From contig NC_092798.1 in assembly GCF_918797505.1 (NCBI RefSeq), positions 51,296,985 through 51,360,984 on the forward strand: a DNA stretch of 64,000 bases, given 5' to 3'. This document shows, piece after piece, positions 10,575 through 21,060 of this stretch. The notes under the pieces were generated by a model. That model had not been told where the DNA came from, searched no databases, and saw nothing but the letters and a program-made list of their open reading frames with translations. Within the stretch, counting starts at the first letter, position 1. Each line of letters starts with the position of its first letter. Origin of the DNA: Bemisia tabaci. Its lineage: Eukaryota > Arthropoda > Insecta > Hemiptera > Aleyrodidae. Made by a program: the position numbers and the translations under genes.

Positions 10575-11217
10575 TACCGCAGGCTATCCAATTGGGGATA
10601 TTGGGCTTGACGCACCCGCGGAGCTGAGTCATGTGTAGGCTGCCCCCTTCTGGGGCCGCATAAGATCGGGTGCCTCGAGGGCTGAGCGAGACGTAGCTGG
10701 ACTGCCCTCTTTGCCCTCCAGTCCTCGGCTCCAGAGCCCTGCCGTGGGGTTGCCGCAGGGTTTGGCGCAAGCTGGGCCTAGGCTCTCCTCCTACGCCCTT
10801 GACTCCGGGTACAATGATGGCTTTGGCAGATCGGTCCCGGGGGATGGGGGGACCCTCCCCAAGTGGGGGTCCTAAGGGGCGCTGGCTTCACTGGGGCCGG
10901 GATCGGGGATTCGGGGACTCCTGTTCGAATAGGGACATCCAACGGGAGGAAATGAGGATAGAGCGCCTGATGGACCACACTTGCACGGGGTGTGGCCTGG
11001 AGGGGTCGTTTAGTGGGTACGGAACACGGCGGCGTGCTCGAACCCTACATAACCGGGTTTTTCCATCTCACAGCGGTCGGGTCGGTTAGGGGTCGCCTCG
11101 GCGGCTATTCACCAGGTCATGGCCGTTGCCGTCCCGGTATTCGGTGGGCCCCTTTCATGGGGGGCGTTTCGGTGATCCTCATAATGGGGGCACTGTATCG
11201 AATTTTTCCCCTCATCC

Positions 11218-11254
<37 letters not shown>
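10575..11254 (+). mobile_element. GC-rich 5'-truncated retroelement with poly(A) tail
   Basis: A 640-bp GC-rich block unlike its surroundings ends in a run of 36 A (11219-11254). Open frames on both strands look like by-products of the base composition. It resembles a non-LTR 3' region but no protein motif was found. Confidence 0.45.
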
Positions 11255-11255
<1 letters not shown>

Positions 11256-11264
11256 AGATCTTAC

Positions 11265-11415
11265 AGACTCGTGGCTTTCAGTAGGGAGAAAGAGGAGGAG
11301 AAAAGAAAAAATGAGACGCTGAGAAATAAAATATTTTCCTTTATTTTCTATCCCTTTTCTACTTATTCTCTCCGTCCTCTTCCATTTTGTATCTCCTTAG
11401 TCATCTCTTGCTCCT
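11265..11415. repeat. Family X purine/pyrimidine repeat
   Basis: CAGACTCGTGGCTTTCAGTA, then a purine run (11283-11330) and a pyrimidine run (11335-11410). Confidence 0.6.
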
Positions 11416-11419
11416 ATTT

Positions 11420-11542
11420 AGACGTATTTCTGTCAAACAGAACTATGTCCACTAAGACATGAGCCCTGAGGCACATAAGAATATATGCAGATTAGAGCCC
11501 ATGTCATAATACACATAGTTTCGTTCGGTAGAAATACGCCCA
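11420..11542. mobile_element. Family D MITE
   Basis: Ends GACGTATTTCTGTCAAACAG / CGGTAGAAATACGCCC around ATGAGCCCTGAG. Confidence 0.75.
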
Positions 11543-11689
11543 TGTCACTTTCCTTTCTTCCTCCTCTTTTTCTTCTAATTTTGATTGGCAATTATTTTAT
11601 TTTAAAAGTGGCATCGGTGACCCAATTTGATCTCATTTTGATCTCGAAAAACGAGCTTGTATGAATCTTATTCTAAAATTCACGGTGGT

Positions 11690-11810
11690 TTGAAAGACTC
11701 GTGGCTTTTATACTCTACTCTTCGTCTCCCGAATGGAAAGGAGGAGCAGACGAAGAAGGGTAAGAAGAAGTAGAAGGAAAAAAGGAAGAATAAGACGCTT
11801 GACGATTCCA
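11690..11810. repeat. Family X fragment
   Basis: AGACTCGTGGCTTTTATACT, then CGTCTCCCGAATGGAAAGGA and a purine run. Confidence 0.5.
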
Positions 11811-12269
11811 TGCAACGAATTTAAATTTAGTTCCATAGTTTTTTGTACCTCTCGTGTTACAATTGCTCCTCAATTCATTTTATGGTAAATTTTTCATTGC
11901 TTAGGGTTTTTGTATCAATTAAATACACAAAATGTGTGTTAGGGTACCCCGGTATAAGAAAATTTACTGCGAGAATTAGCAATGTCTTCCCTCCCATCAA
12001 TGCAAGAGCAGTACTTATACTTAAAGTGAATTTTCTTGCACCGGGGTGACCGTGACCTATCTGCTGAAATAATACCTATTTGCGTTTTTTTAAATACTAA
12101 GACCCTTAAAAACAAAAAAATTAGGATGAAAAGAATTGAAAAGCAACGAGTCGGTTGTCATAGTCACAGTATCGCGTTTTGATGGTTTAAGCTTGTGGAT
12201 GAGCAAAAAAGAATCAGATCTGCTCATTCGCTTACTTTCAATGTCCAATCTTACAGGAGATATCGTCTC

Positions 12270-12500
12270 TCAAAAAACATTGTTAAGACGTCATCTACCG
12301 TGGTAGTACTTACCCTGGTTTCTTCCACCTAGAATTCATCAATTAAGAATATGCACATTTTCACAGGTGCTCCATACTTAAAACACGAATATAAGGAAGG
12401 TGGAAGGAACTATGATATGCATCACCAGTGGTTGACGTCATACGCCGTTTTTCTTCGAAAGGCGATATCTCCGTTAACATTGGACGAGAAAACTTGGAAC
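12270..12500. mobile_element. Family GG inverted-repeat element
   Basis: GACGTCATCTACCGTGGTAG with CTTCCACC pairs with GGTGGAAGGAAC and TGACGTCATACG. A second copy is at 49110-49510. Confidence 0.6.
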
Positions 12501-12796
12501 TTGGCGTTTAGACAGATCGTATTATTTCTTCTGATCCATAATCTCAAATAGTCAAAATAAAACTCTGTGACAAGAGCAACTGATACATTGTAACACAAGA
12601 CATTCCAAATTATATAACTAAATCTACATCCCCTGAGTATAAAGATCCAATTACGATCAAGGTACGATCATGTATTGGATCTAGTAAATATTTATATCCA
12701 CCAAACAAAACCTGAAAGTCTGAGCGATAGGTAAGATACTTCTACGTGCATTTGCAACTGCTGATTAAAATTGTGCAGCAGGCAGGGCCCTAATCA

Positions 12797-13049
12797 TCAC
12801 CTTCCGGCCAAAGTATCACAAGAGCCATGCGACGTTTCAAAATTTCTGCCGCCATTTTATTTTTTTACAGAGGAATTGTTCAACGAAGCTGTCCGAAAAT
12901 TTCACTGAATTTTCTTCGTGCTGCCGATAAATTTCAGTTAAATTTTCAAAAAGATCAACCAACAATTTCTCTGTAAAAAAATAAAATGGCGGCGGAAATT
13001 TTGGAACGCCGCATGGCACTTGTGATATACTTTGGCCGGAAGGTGACGA
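12797..13049. mobile_element. Family V MITE
   Basis: Ends CACCTTCCGGCCAAAGTATC / GATATACTTTGGCCGGAAGG with matching GCCATGCGACG / CGCCGCATGGC and GCCGCCATTTTATTTTTTTA arms. Confidence 0.8.
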
Positions 13050-13423
13050 AGTTTTGTCCGTTTACGGTCAATTGCAAGTTAAGAAACCTAACCTGTACCT
13101 TCGACTTTAAGTCGCAATCATTAAATTCTTAACTCATGCTGTACGCAAGTTGAGCTTTTTTACAGCAAGGTCGAGTCTTCCTTATAGTTTCTCAACGGTG
13201 CAAACCATGAATCGGTGACCGAATAACTAAGTCAACATCCTTGCATCAATTTACAGCCGATCCCAAGGCTGCCATCAAAATTCTGGCCCTGAATTTTAAG
13301 AATCACCGATCACCAACCTCGGATAGGCATCAGAGTTCTGTCATTATTTCGGAATTTAATGCGCCTGTCCGTTACGCTAGTTTCTAAATAAGTCGATTCG
13401 TATATCGTCTAATCCGAGGTCTC

Positions 13424-13868
13424 CCTTTGATTGTGTAACGCGAGTTCAAGCGAATATCGCCGAAAGAGAAAACAAGAGCAGCAATTTAAATTGCGCGCCG
13501 AGTGGCACCCCCTACTTTTACGAGTCGTCTCTGAATGGCCGATTCGCGTGGTGCCCGCACTTGCTGGAACCCTAATGGGAATAACACGGAGTTCATTTTT
13601 CATGGAAAATATCTAAGAAAAACTCTATGCGTCGGAGATTTCAGAAATCGATTCTCCAAATTTTTCTGAAGCGATAATACAGAAAATAATACATGACAAT
13701 TTTTTCTCAAACACACCCAGAAGTTGGAATTGGACTTTCATTTTATCGCCATGCACGTTGAGATTTTCACGAATATTAATCATGAACAATCAAACATCTA
13801 TTTATTGTTGAACTTGGACGATGACCCGAGGCGTAATGTCTTAGAGACTGCATTAGCGCCATTTGCAG
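13424..13868. other. No gene seen
   Basis: Short open frames on both strands overlap each other (13409-13616); no motif. Confidence 0.4.
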
Positions 13869-14275
13869 TGGCGATTTTGCAACCTGGCGAATCTGTTTTT
13901 CCTTTATTTCAATCCATTAAAACATTGATTCAAGGTGGAGCAAGATGCCTCACCAAGAATCGATTATTTTACATATCGACGGTGAAACTACCAAACCACG
14001 TATCTCAGTTTGCGACGTCGCAGACTTCCTGCCATACTTTATTTTTTAAATAGAAAACTACTCAACGTCAATTCGTGAAAACTTCCGTGATTTTTCCTCT
14101 TTGTGCGGAGGAAAATCTGTGAAAATTGTAAGGAATGATATTGATTTGATCTCCTTCAAAAAAATAAAATGTCAGTGGAGATTTTTAAACACCGCAAACG
14201 AGATACGTGGTCTGGTAGTTTCACCGTCGATATATTTAAAAGGCGGAAAAACAGGGTTGCCAAATCTTGGGCAAA
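13868..14275. mobile_element. Family J MITE with nested family C MITE
   Basis: J ends GCGATTTTGCAACCTGGCGA and GGAAAAACAGGGTTGCCAAA flank the C element at 13975-14233. Confidence 0.7.
13975..14233. mobile_element. Family C MITE
   Basis: Ends TATCGACGGTGAAACTACCA / TGGTAGTTTCACCGTCGATA, then CACGTATCTC.GTTTGCG.CG on both sides. Confidence 0.85.
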
Positions 14276-14397
14276 CTAAACAACTTCTGCGCAAGCGTGT
14301 GTCGCAACATAGGAATGACGACGGCGGGTGTTAACAGCTCCCAAAATTCATCGAAGAGAGCTCTGTCACCAGTTCAATTTGAACCAGGTTGACATTT

Positions 14398-14650
14398 GGA
14401 CCGAGTTTAACAGAAAGGAACCAAGCCACATCAGCGATTGCCAAGTTTAACTGGGCAATTATATTTTTTACGAGAGAACGGTTGTTCGGATTCCTTTGAA
14501 CATTTTAAGGAATTTGTTTCGCACCACGGAGAATTTTCACTGAAATTTGCACGAAAATCCACACAACCGTTTTCATGTAAAAAATTAAATTGCCCAATTA
14601 AATTTGGCAATAGCTGATGTGGCTTGGTTCCTTTCTGTTTAACGCGGTCC
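14398..14650. mobile_element. Family B MITE
   Basis: Ends GGACCGAGTTTAACAGAAAG / CTTTCTGTTTAACGCGGTCC; both arms read AACCAAGCCACATCAGC(G/T)ATTGCC. Confidence 0.88.
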
Positions 14651-16318
14651 ATTTTATGTCGGGAAGGGAAGCTATTTCCGAGATTGGTGCGGGAAATGGT
14701 TTGAAATTTTGAGGCATTATGAATCTATTTGTAATTCCTGCGTGGACGTGAGCGGACTCACAATCAGTGCTCTCTACCACCAGTGCCTCCGAGATCATAA
14801 GTAGCACGGCCTATTTGAAATTTCGTGTACTATTCGCCCGGGTACACGCCTGGTAAATGTCGCTATCTATCGGCTGAAACTTTAAGCGCTGGATTGGTTT
14901 CACCGATGCTCGTTGGAGGTGTTTCTTGTTGACTGTGTTATCAAAATTTCTTTTATAAAACATTGTTCTCGCTTTGAAAGGTACAGCAAAGTACTATTTT
15001 TAGATGCTTACAATTTTTTTAATGATTTATCCACCTGAGGAAGGCTGAGTTTTCAGCCGAAACGTTTCGGTTTTATTCGTGAAAATTAGCCTTGTTACCC
15101 GCTGTATATAAATTTTTTTATTGTTCTAAACGCATGACTGTCATAGAATCGACTTCCAGTCATCAAAATATCGTGATCGACCCAAGTCACTTGGAGAATA
15201 CTTCTTTCGATGTATTGTCCGTGACAACAATTATTAGTCAGTGGCCAATGAAAGACTGCCAAGTGGGGCAAGAATCTTCCCGTGAACAGACAGGTAAAGA
15301 ATGTTATTCAGCTCAGAGTTCTTTCTTATCCAACTGACCGGGTCTACTGACCTTCGATTGCTCTATCAAATACTGTATGAGATTTAAACTTGTTTTTCTG
15401 CATTTTCAATGAGAATAGTTCACTTATATCGGACGAGAGGCAGTTTTTTTAAAAATATTTTTTAAATTTTAGGATTAAAATGGGATAGTTGCAGTATGGT
15501 TACAAAACTTACAGTTAACAAATGATAATTATCCGGCAGCATCAGAAATTCTGTCTCACGATTCGATCGATAGCCGTATATCGATCGACAAAGCGCGATC
15601 GAATCGGTGTCGATTGAGTCGTGGCGCTCCACAGCGACACCGACATCGATTGACCATTTTATGTTTCGCCGGTTTTTTAATTAGTTGTCGATTGATTGTC
15701 TGTTGATTGGTTCCTCTTTTCATTTCTCGATCGAATCTAGACCCTCCCAAATCAATTAATATAATTTATACATAGTTAGTTCATTAATTTTATTAGAGTT
15801 GTTCAGCATCTCAGGTCATTCATGTCTTTACAAAAAATATGAAAGGTGAGTACAAAAATGTAGATTTTTAACTTAATGGAAGGAAATAATTTCAACATTT
15901 TGGTTGTAACATGGGGATCATCGCAGGATAGGGGGTTTGTATTCCTGTTGACTGTTGGAGAATAAATCTGTGAGCGGAGGTCCTTGAGGGCAGAGCAGTC
16001 CATGATCACGTTTTTGACGGTGGGGGTGAGGGATGATAAATTTCAGAAGTTACAGGTGGGTAGATCATCTTTGCAAATGATGTGATATTGACTGAAAAAA
16101 GTGAGACCAATTCTATAAGACACACAATTTGAACTTCACTTGATCATATTTTGTGGTATGATGTTCTTTGATATGGTGTTAGGGGCTCCACGAAGACGAT
16201 TTTGTTCACTTGTGCGCCAATCTTGCTCACACGAGCTGCCAATAAGTTCGCACAGAGATTTCTAAACATCTTGTTGGGTACATGAATAATCAGCAACATA
16301 CAGAAATAGAGTATAATA
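14651..16318. other. No gene seen
   Basis: A short hairpin phrase GGCTGAGTTTTCAGCCGAAA lies at 15049-15068. A TCGAT-rich block with AGCGACACCGACATCGATTG lies at 15560-15660. The remainder is unique AT-rich sequence with chance open frames. Confidence 0.4.
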
Positions 16319-16595
16319 TATAGGGTGGGCTAAAAGTACCTGAAAAGTGTCTAAATTTTGAACAAAAAGAGAGGAAAGGTTCCTGTTTGGACCATTGCTA
16401 ATTTTGGCAAGGAGCTGATTTTTTAAGGGAGGTTCATTTGTGGGGCCCCCCAAGGGAGCCCCCCTAGGGAGGGCAACTCGAAATTTTCAATTGGCAACCC
16501 CCCCCCCCCCCTTGTGACACATCGTTGGAGAGAAGATGAAAACAAAAGAATGCTCGCGCAAACTGGAGATCAATCCCACTTTTCGTTCTTAATAT

Positions 16596-17072
16596 GAACG
16601 TATTTTCATCAAACAGAACTATGTGCAGGTGGGAAAGATGGGGTGTGCTCGTTAGTGCTTGGGCCATAAGAATGAATGGGAATGATAAAGCGCCAGTGAC
16701 GTAGCCGCCGCTCCAGTAACCATTCGTCGTCTTCAACTCATGAGCCCTGTGCACAACGCTCTTGACGCATGCCCACAGCTCATGGAGTGTGCACATAGTT
16801 CCGTTTGACAGAATGTAAAATCCCGCTTTTCTAATTCGGCAAACGGAACTGTGTGCAGACTGAATGCAAGACTCATGAGCCGTGGGCATGTGTCAAGAGC
16901 GTTGTGCGCAAGGCTCATGAGTTAAAGACGACGAATGGTTACTGAAGCGGCGGCTATACGCCACTGGCGCTTTATCATTCTCATTCAGTTTTGTGGCCCA
17001 AACACTAAAGAACGAGCACACCCCATATTTTCCACCTGCACATAGTTCTGTTTGATAGAAATACGTCCATAT
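16596..17072. mobile_element. Composite palindromic family D element in the left foldback arm
   Basis: GAACGTATTTTCATCAAACA to GTTTGATAGAAATACGTCCA. Inner arms share GGGGTGTGCTCGTT, GATAAAGCGCCAGTG, GAATGGTTACTG and GCTCATGAGT in inverse order. Confidence 0.8.
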
Positions 17073-17652
17073 ATTCACAATCAAAGTTCCATTTCGACCA
17101 ATTTCTGAAAATTGATAATTCCTGTTTGAAAAATTCCAAAAGAGGCAGCCTATGGCTTAAAATTCGTAGAATGGCTATTGCTTACATATCCGAATTATGT
17201 GAGGATGTATTTCTTGTCAGTTCACGAGCGGGGTGGAGGGGGGGGGGAATGCTCACCGCCTGAAAATGCGACGTAACGGAGTCATTTTTCTCCGTCTCAA
17301 AGTGCGCTCAGCGTCATGTATTCGTCAAAGTTTTATGGCACAACAAAAAAATTTAGCAGCCGGGATCATGACTTTGAGCGTGCTTTGAGACGGAGAAAAA
17401 CGACTCCGTTATGTCGCATTTTCAGGCGGTGAGCATTCCCCCCCCCCCCCCCTCCACCCCGCTCGTGAACTGACAAGAAATACATCCTCAGATAATTCGG
17501 ATATAAAAGCAATAGCTGTTCTATGAATTTTAAGTCGTAGACGACCTCTTTGGGATTTTTCAAACAGGACTTGTCATTTTCCGAAAATTGGTCGAAATGG
17601 AACTTTGATCGTGAATATCTCTAGAACGAAAAGTTGGATTCATCTCCAGTTT

Positions 17653-17880
17653 GCACGAGCATTCTTTTGAACGTATTTCTATCAAACAGAACTAAGCGCC
17701 ATCGGTAGAGGAAAGGGAGAGGGGAGGCTTGGATTGGCGGGTGTTGCGGAACGCGATGCTCGTTAATTCCGTCCTAAACTCCTAATGATTTTCCATGGCG
17801 CTTAGTTCCGTTTGACAGAACGCGCTATCCGCTATCCTCAAAAGGAACTCAAATTAGCGTCCGTTTGACAGAAATACGTC
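17653..17880. mobile_element. Family D element in the right foldback arm
   Basis: Ends ACGTATTTCTATCAAACAGA / CGTTTGACAGAAATACGT with AACTAAGCGCCATCGG and CCATGGCGCTTAGTT. The same subtype occurs at 50845-51060. Confidence 0.8.
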
Positions 17881-18058
17881 CTTTTGTTTTTATCTTCTTT
17901 CCAAAGATGCGTCACGAAGGGAGGGGGAGGGGTCGCTATTTGAAAATTTCGAGTTGTCCTCCATAGGGGGGCTCCCTTGGGGGGGGGGGGGCCATAAATA
18001 AGCCCCCCTAAACAAATCAGCTCCTTCCCACAATGAGCAATGGTCCAAACCAGAATCT

Positions 18059-18064
18059 TTTATT
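18059..18064 (-). terminator. Candidate poly(A) signal of the KVPTHHE-repeat gene, inside a transposon arm
   Basis: AATAAA on the minus strand about 115 nt past the stop codon. It lies within the terminal arm of the foldback element at 16319-18122, so the gene may use a transposon-supplied 3' end. Confidence 0.35.
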
Positions 18065-18177
18065 TCTTTTTGTTCAAAAGTTATAGACACTTTTCAGTTA
18101 TACTTTCGGCTCACCCTGTATAGCAATGCAATTGAGCCGTTAGGTACGCACAAGCTGGAAAAGTGAGTTTACATTTC

Positions 18178-18666
18178 CTAAAGCTGAATTTTTTCAATGC
18201 TTAGAAATTGTTCAGCGAAGATTTTAGCCTTTGTCCTGCAATCCTTCAAATGACTGGATATGTGAATCACGTGGCCGGTTGGGACCTCCTCGTGGTGGGT
18301 TGGGACCTCCTCGTGGTGGGTTGGGACCTTCGCGTGGTGGGTTGGGACCTTCTCGTGGTGGGTTGGGACCTTCTCGTGGTGGGTTGAGACCTTCTCGGGA
18401 GGATTGAAGTGGCTGCAGGTACATTTAGCATACTTGCAAGATCCGAGGGTGAAATCCGCACAAGAGAATCGTAGAGAATCTTCGTCTACTTGCGCGTCCA
18501 TGTCAGCATCGTACTTCTTACGATAGTGTTGTTTAACCGTAGATTTGTAATTACTCCATTCTTTTGCCATTTTCTCGCAGTCCTCTTGGCACCTTGAATT
18601 TCGAGATCCTTTTAGATTTTTCTTGCTTATAAGTTGGCAGGGATTATTCGTCCTGTCGCGCTCCTT
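18178..18666 (-). CDS. Exon 2 of the KVPTHHE-repeat gene
   Basis: A 489-nt phase 0 exon with TAG stop. It encodes KERDRTNNPC, then a Lys/Asp-rich stretch (CEKMAKEWSNYKSTVKQHYR), the Cys cluster GSCKYAKCTC, the heptad repeats and a C-terminal helix ending in KIQL. All three minus-strand frames are open across the 21-bp repeats, so only the flanking Cys-bearing sequence fixes the frame. Confidence 0.65.
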   Translation of the reverse strand, partial: KERDRTNNPCQLISKKNLKGSRNSRCQEDCEKMAKEWSNYKSTVKQHYRKKYDADMDAQVDEDSLRFSCADFTLGSCKYAKCTCSHFNPPEKVSTHHEKVPTHHEKVPTHHAKVPTHHEEVPTHHEEVPTGHVIHISSHLKDCRTKAKIFAEQFLSIEKIQL

Positions 18667-20040
18667 CTGGAAAGGCAAGAACAAATGTTTATCAAATCTA
18701 TGAAAAGTCATCCATAATAATGTGACAGGATCTGTGAAGAGGGACCTTATCTTCCGGGGGCAAAATCTCCGGGAGAGCCGAAAAGAGGTTACACAGAAAA
18801 AAAAATGTCAAATTTGGCAATTTGGGCAGATGTAAAGAACTTGTCGTAACTAAACGAACAACCACGGGAACCAGCAATAGTTGTTTCATTTCCAGATTGC
18901 AATCATTATAAGCATTTTGACGGTGAAACTCCCAAATTATGTATCTCGTTTGCGGTGATTTAACATCCCTGCTCCTATTTTATATTATTTTACGGAGAAA
19001 AAAATCAAAATCATTCCTTGAAATTTTCACAGAATTTTCTTCGAACGTCGGAGAAAGATCACGGCAGTTTAAAAAAATTAACGTTTAGTAGTTTTACATT
19101 GAACTATTAAAGTGTGACAGGAAGTCTGCGACGTCGAAAAACTGAGATACGTGGTTTGGAAGCTTAACTATCGAATTTTTATTTGTCTTTTTTCCTTAAT
19201 TAGACGAGTGACAGTTTTTGCAATCCATCGCTCTTTTCGCAAATCTGATCGCTATCGAACGCGGGAAATTCCAGATTGCGCGATGCATACTATTACGCGA
19301 ATGGTGCGTCTCAAAGTTGCCAGATTTAGCCGGAAAGCAGCATACTTCTCATAAGACTTCATACTAAATATTCTAATTTTTTAGCACAGTTTGGTAACCG
19401 CGAACGCGATTTTAGGACGATTGTCCACTAAAAATGTCCACTAGTAAGCTGTATCTCTTAAACACGAACCTTTATGTCTCGCTCATGCACAAAAGCACTT
19501 ATTTGTATAGGAAAACTATTTACTTATATACTGTTTATCAAATGAGCTAAAAATGAGTTCCTAATTGCAAAATGTACCTCAAATTTATGGACGTCTATCT
19601 ATCTCTTTGATGGATGAATTTGCTGAAATTTAATTACGTTTAAGTTGGCTAGAAGCCGCACCATTGAGCCTTGTATTTAGGAAGACAGACCTAACTACAG
19701 GGGTGTTAGTATAAGTTAGAAACACCTATTTGCTACTGGAGTCAACGGATTCTTGCGTGGTTCCTGCATACCTATTCCTCATCGCATTTACACTGTGGCC
19801 GCTAATTGAATTTTTAAGTTCGATACACAACAATTAATACAGGACAAAGCCCTATTTCAAGCATGCAATAGCGCATTTTGAATATCTGGCCGCATCGCCG
19901 AAGATTCAATTATCGGGCTGCTGTAGTGAGTGAAATCTCTAATACGGCAGCATTCCTACCTGCGTGTGTTTACCAGCGAGGCTCTCGTGAAGATGAAGTA
20001 AAAATATCACCGCACAAAATACCAAGTAAACGCACACCAT
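18178..20040 (-). CDS. Predicted secreted Cys-containing protein with KVPTHHE repeats, two exons
   Basis: Exon 1 (20040-19960) and exon 2 (18666-18178) join in phase 0 to give 189 residues. Exon 1 encodes a clear signal peptide (MVCVYLVFCAVIFLLHLHES, likely cleaved after SLA at residue 22). Exon 2 starts after a CTTTCCAG acceptor. The mature chain has eight Cys: one near the start (TNNPC), a CQEDC pair, FSC, a CKYAKCTC cluster and a final KDC. It also has a basic/acidic middle part and six 7-residue repeats (KVSTHHE, KVPTHHE, KVPTHHA, KVPTHHE, EVPTHHE, EVPTGH). I do not recognise the family. A small, secreted, repeat-bearing protein in a sap-feeding insect could be a salivary or extracellular protein, but that is a guess. 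The intron of about 1.3 kb holds a family C MITE. An alternative start would be the local ATG at 18889 (MKQLLLVPVVV), which lacks a good donor. Confidence 0.6.
18276..18401 (-). repeat. 21-bp tandem repeat inside coding exon
   Basis: About six copies of a 21-bp unit (GTGGTGGGTTGGGACCTTCTC on the plus strand), each encoding seven residues of the KVPTHHE type. Length polymorphism would keep the reading frame. Confidence 0.85.
18915..19175. mobile_element. Family C MITE in the intron of the KVPTHHE gene
   Basis: TTTTGACGGTGAAACTCCCA to GGAAGCTTAACTATCGA, with GGAAGTCTGCGACGTCG near the right end. Confidence 0.75.
19490..19580. mobile_element. Family K fragment
   Basis: GCACTTATTTGTATAGGAAA to GAGTTCCTAATTGCAAAATG. 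Confidence 0.5.
19960..20040 (-). CDS. Exon 1 (signal peptide) of the KVPTHHE-repeat gene
   Basis: Eighty-one nucleotides, 27 codons, ATG at 20040-20038, donor CAG|GTAGGA. The core VYLVFCAVIFLLHL is strongly hydrophobic and is followed by a HESLA cleavage region. The same exon is repeated at 9518 without this donor. Confidence 0.6.
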
Positions 20041-20148
20041 TTTTGGCTTTGCCCCTCGGGGCCTGCACTTCCCGAAAAACATTCCTGTATCGTATACCAG
20101 TACTTCAGATCCCGCACACTTGAAAAACTAGTAACAACCTTCCGTCCA

Positions 20149-20168
20149 CACTGACACTGACTTTTATA
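20149..20168 (-). promoter_or_regulatory. TATA box and TCAGTG initiators upstream of the KVPTHHE-repeat gene
   Basis: On the minus strand TATAAAA (20168-20162) is followed at once by two TCAGTG motifs. The ATG is about 120 bases downstream. The same arrangement is kept in the duplicate at 9640-9646. The TATA to TCAGTG spacing is shorter than usual, so the real start site may lie further down. Confidence 0.4.
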
Positions 20169-20589
20169 CACCTTGGCAGCTTCATACTACTTTACGTGAC
20201 TGTTCACTGTGTTTTTACCCTCATTTATCGACGAAATTTTGATTAAAACGGACATGAAAAAAGTGTTTTCCTCATGCAGATATGGGTTGCACGCGGACTT
20301 CCAAGCTTTGCAATTAGAAATGCAAGTGGTGCAACCAAATATTGCACTCATTTTGACTGATAGACGCACGAATGGCGTGACACATCGCGAATGAGAACTC
20401 CAGCTACAGCCAAAACAAGTGTTGTCTCTCCCGGAAAATGGCTCATGTAATCACGATAAGCACATGCCGAAAGTCTGAATTCATTCCCCATCCTCCACCT
20501 CACAGACTGCAAATTAAATTTGCACATTTTTTCGAGCTTTTCTCTTCGAAAAAAACACAGGGGAATCCAGCAAGTTGGCAACACCTAGT

Positions 20590-20731
20590 AACGATTCTTA
20601 ACAGTTGGCAACACTGTTTTCCCTCCATTTAAATGTATGTAAAACAATCGATTCTCGGTGAACTGGAATCGACATTTTTAATGGATTTAAATGGAGGAAA
20701 AACAGTGTTACTAACTCTCAAGAATCGCCAC
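20590..20731. mobile_element. Family J MITE
   Basis: CGATTCTTAACAGTTGGCAA to TTACTAACTCTCAAGAATCG with the ATTTAAATGGAGGAAAAACA arm. Confidence 0.75.
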
Positions 20732-20808
20732 CGGCAACACCATGATGCCTCACCCGATTAAATTGCTAGGGCTACAATGTCTCCAAAGTATTCATCTGTT
20801 GCTTATTT

Positions 20809-21060
20809 GGACCGCGCTTAGCAGAAAGAAACCAAGCAAGATCAGTTATTGCTAAATTGAACCAGGAAATTTCATTTTTTATGAGAGTAAAAAATGCGCG
20901 GAATCCTTTGAAAAGTTTCAGGCATTCGCGTCGTACCATGCAGAAAATTTCCTGTAATTTGCACGAAAATCCCCAAAACCATTTTAATGAAAATAACTGA
21001 ACTGCCTCGTTAAATGGCAGTAGCTGATGTGGCTTGGTTCCTTTCTGCTTAACGCGGTCC
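20809..21060. mobile_element. Family B MITE
   Basis: GGACCGCGCTTAGCAGAAAG to CTTTCTGCTTAACGCGGTCC. Confidence 0.88.

Larger units (their letters stand above)
16319..18122. mobile_element. 1.8-kb foldback element with two nested family D insertions
   Basis: Ends TATAGGGTGGGCTAAAAGTA / TACTTTCGGCTCACCCTGTA next to TA. The arms fold about a centre near 17335 and share GCTGATTTTTTAAGG/AAACAAATCAGC, GGGGGCTCCC, GCACGAGCATTC, GTTCCATTTCGACC, TGTCAGTTCACGAGCG and TCCGTCTCAAAG. Both arms carry C or G runs. The left arm is split by an insertion at 16596-17072 and the right arm, at a different point, by 17653-17880. It ends 56 bp past the stop codon of the KVPTHHE gene. Confidence 0.8.
19665..20533. 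repeat. Segmental duplication partner of 8920-10014
   Basis: Holds the functional-looking copy: intron start, signal-peptide exon, leader and TATA box. The block from 19963 to 20533 is much better conserved than 19665-19935. Confidence 0.65.

Noticed and set aside
10900..10935. Possible tRNA T-arm (TTCGAAT)
   Set aside because: No cloverleaf arms can be drawn around it; the same holds for TTCGAAT at 48415 and 51664.
10992..11462. 156-codon plus frame through the GC-rich retroelement
   Set aside because: It runs through the poly(A) tail into unrelated repeat sequence; no protein motif.
18698..18889. Local signal-peptide-like start (MKQLLLVPVVV) for the KVPTHHE gene
   Set aside because: No good donor before the exon 2 acceptor and no matching phase. 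The 20-kb exon has a better signal peptide, donor, phase and TATA box. Kept only as an alternative.
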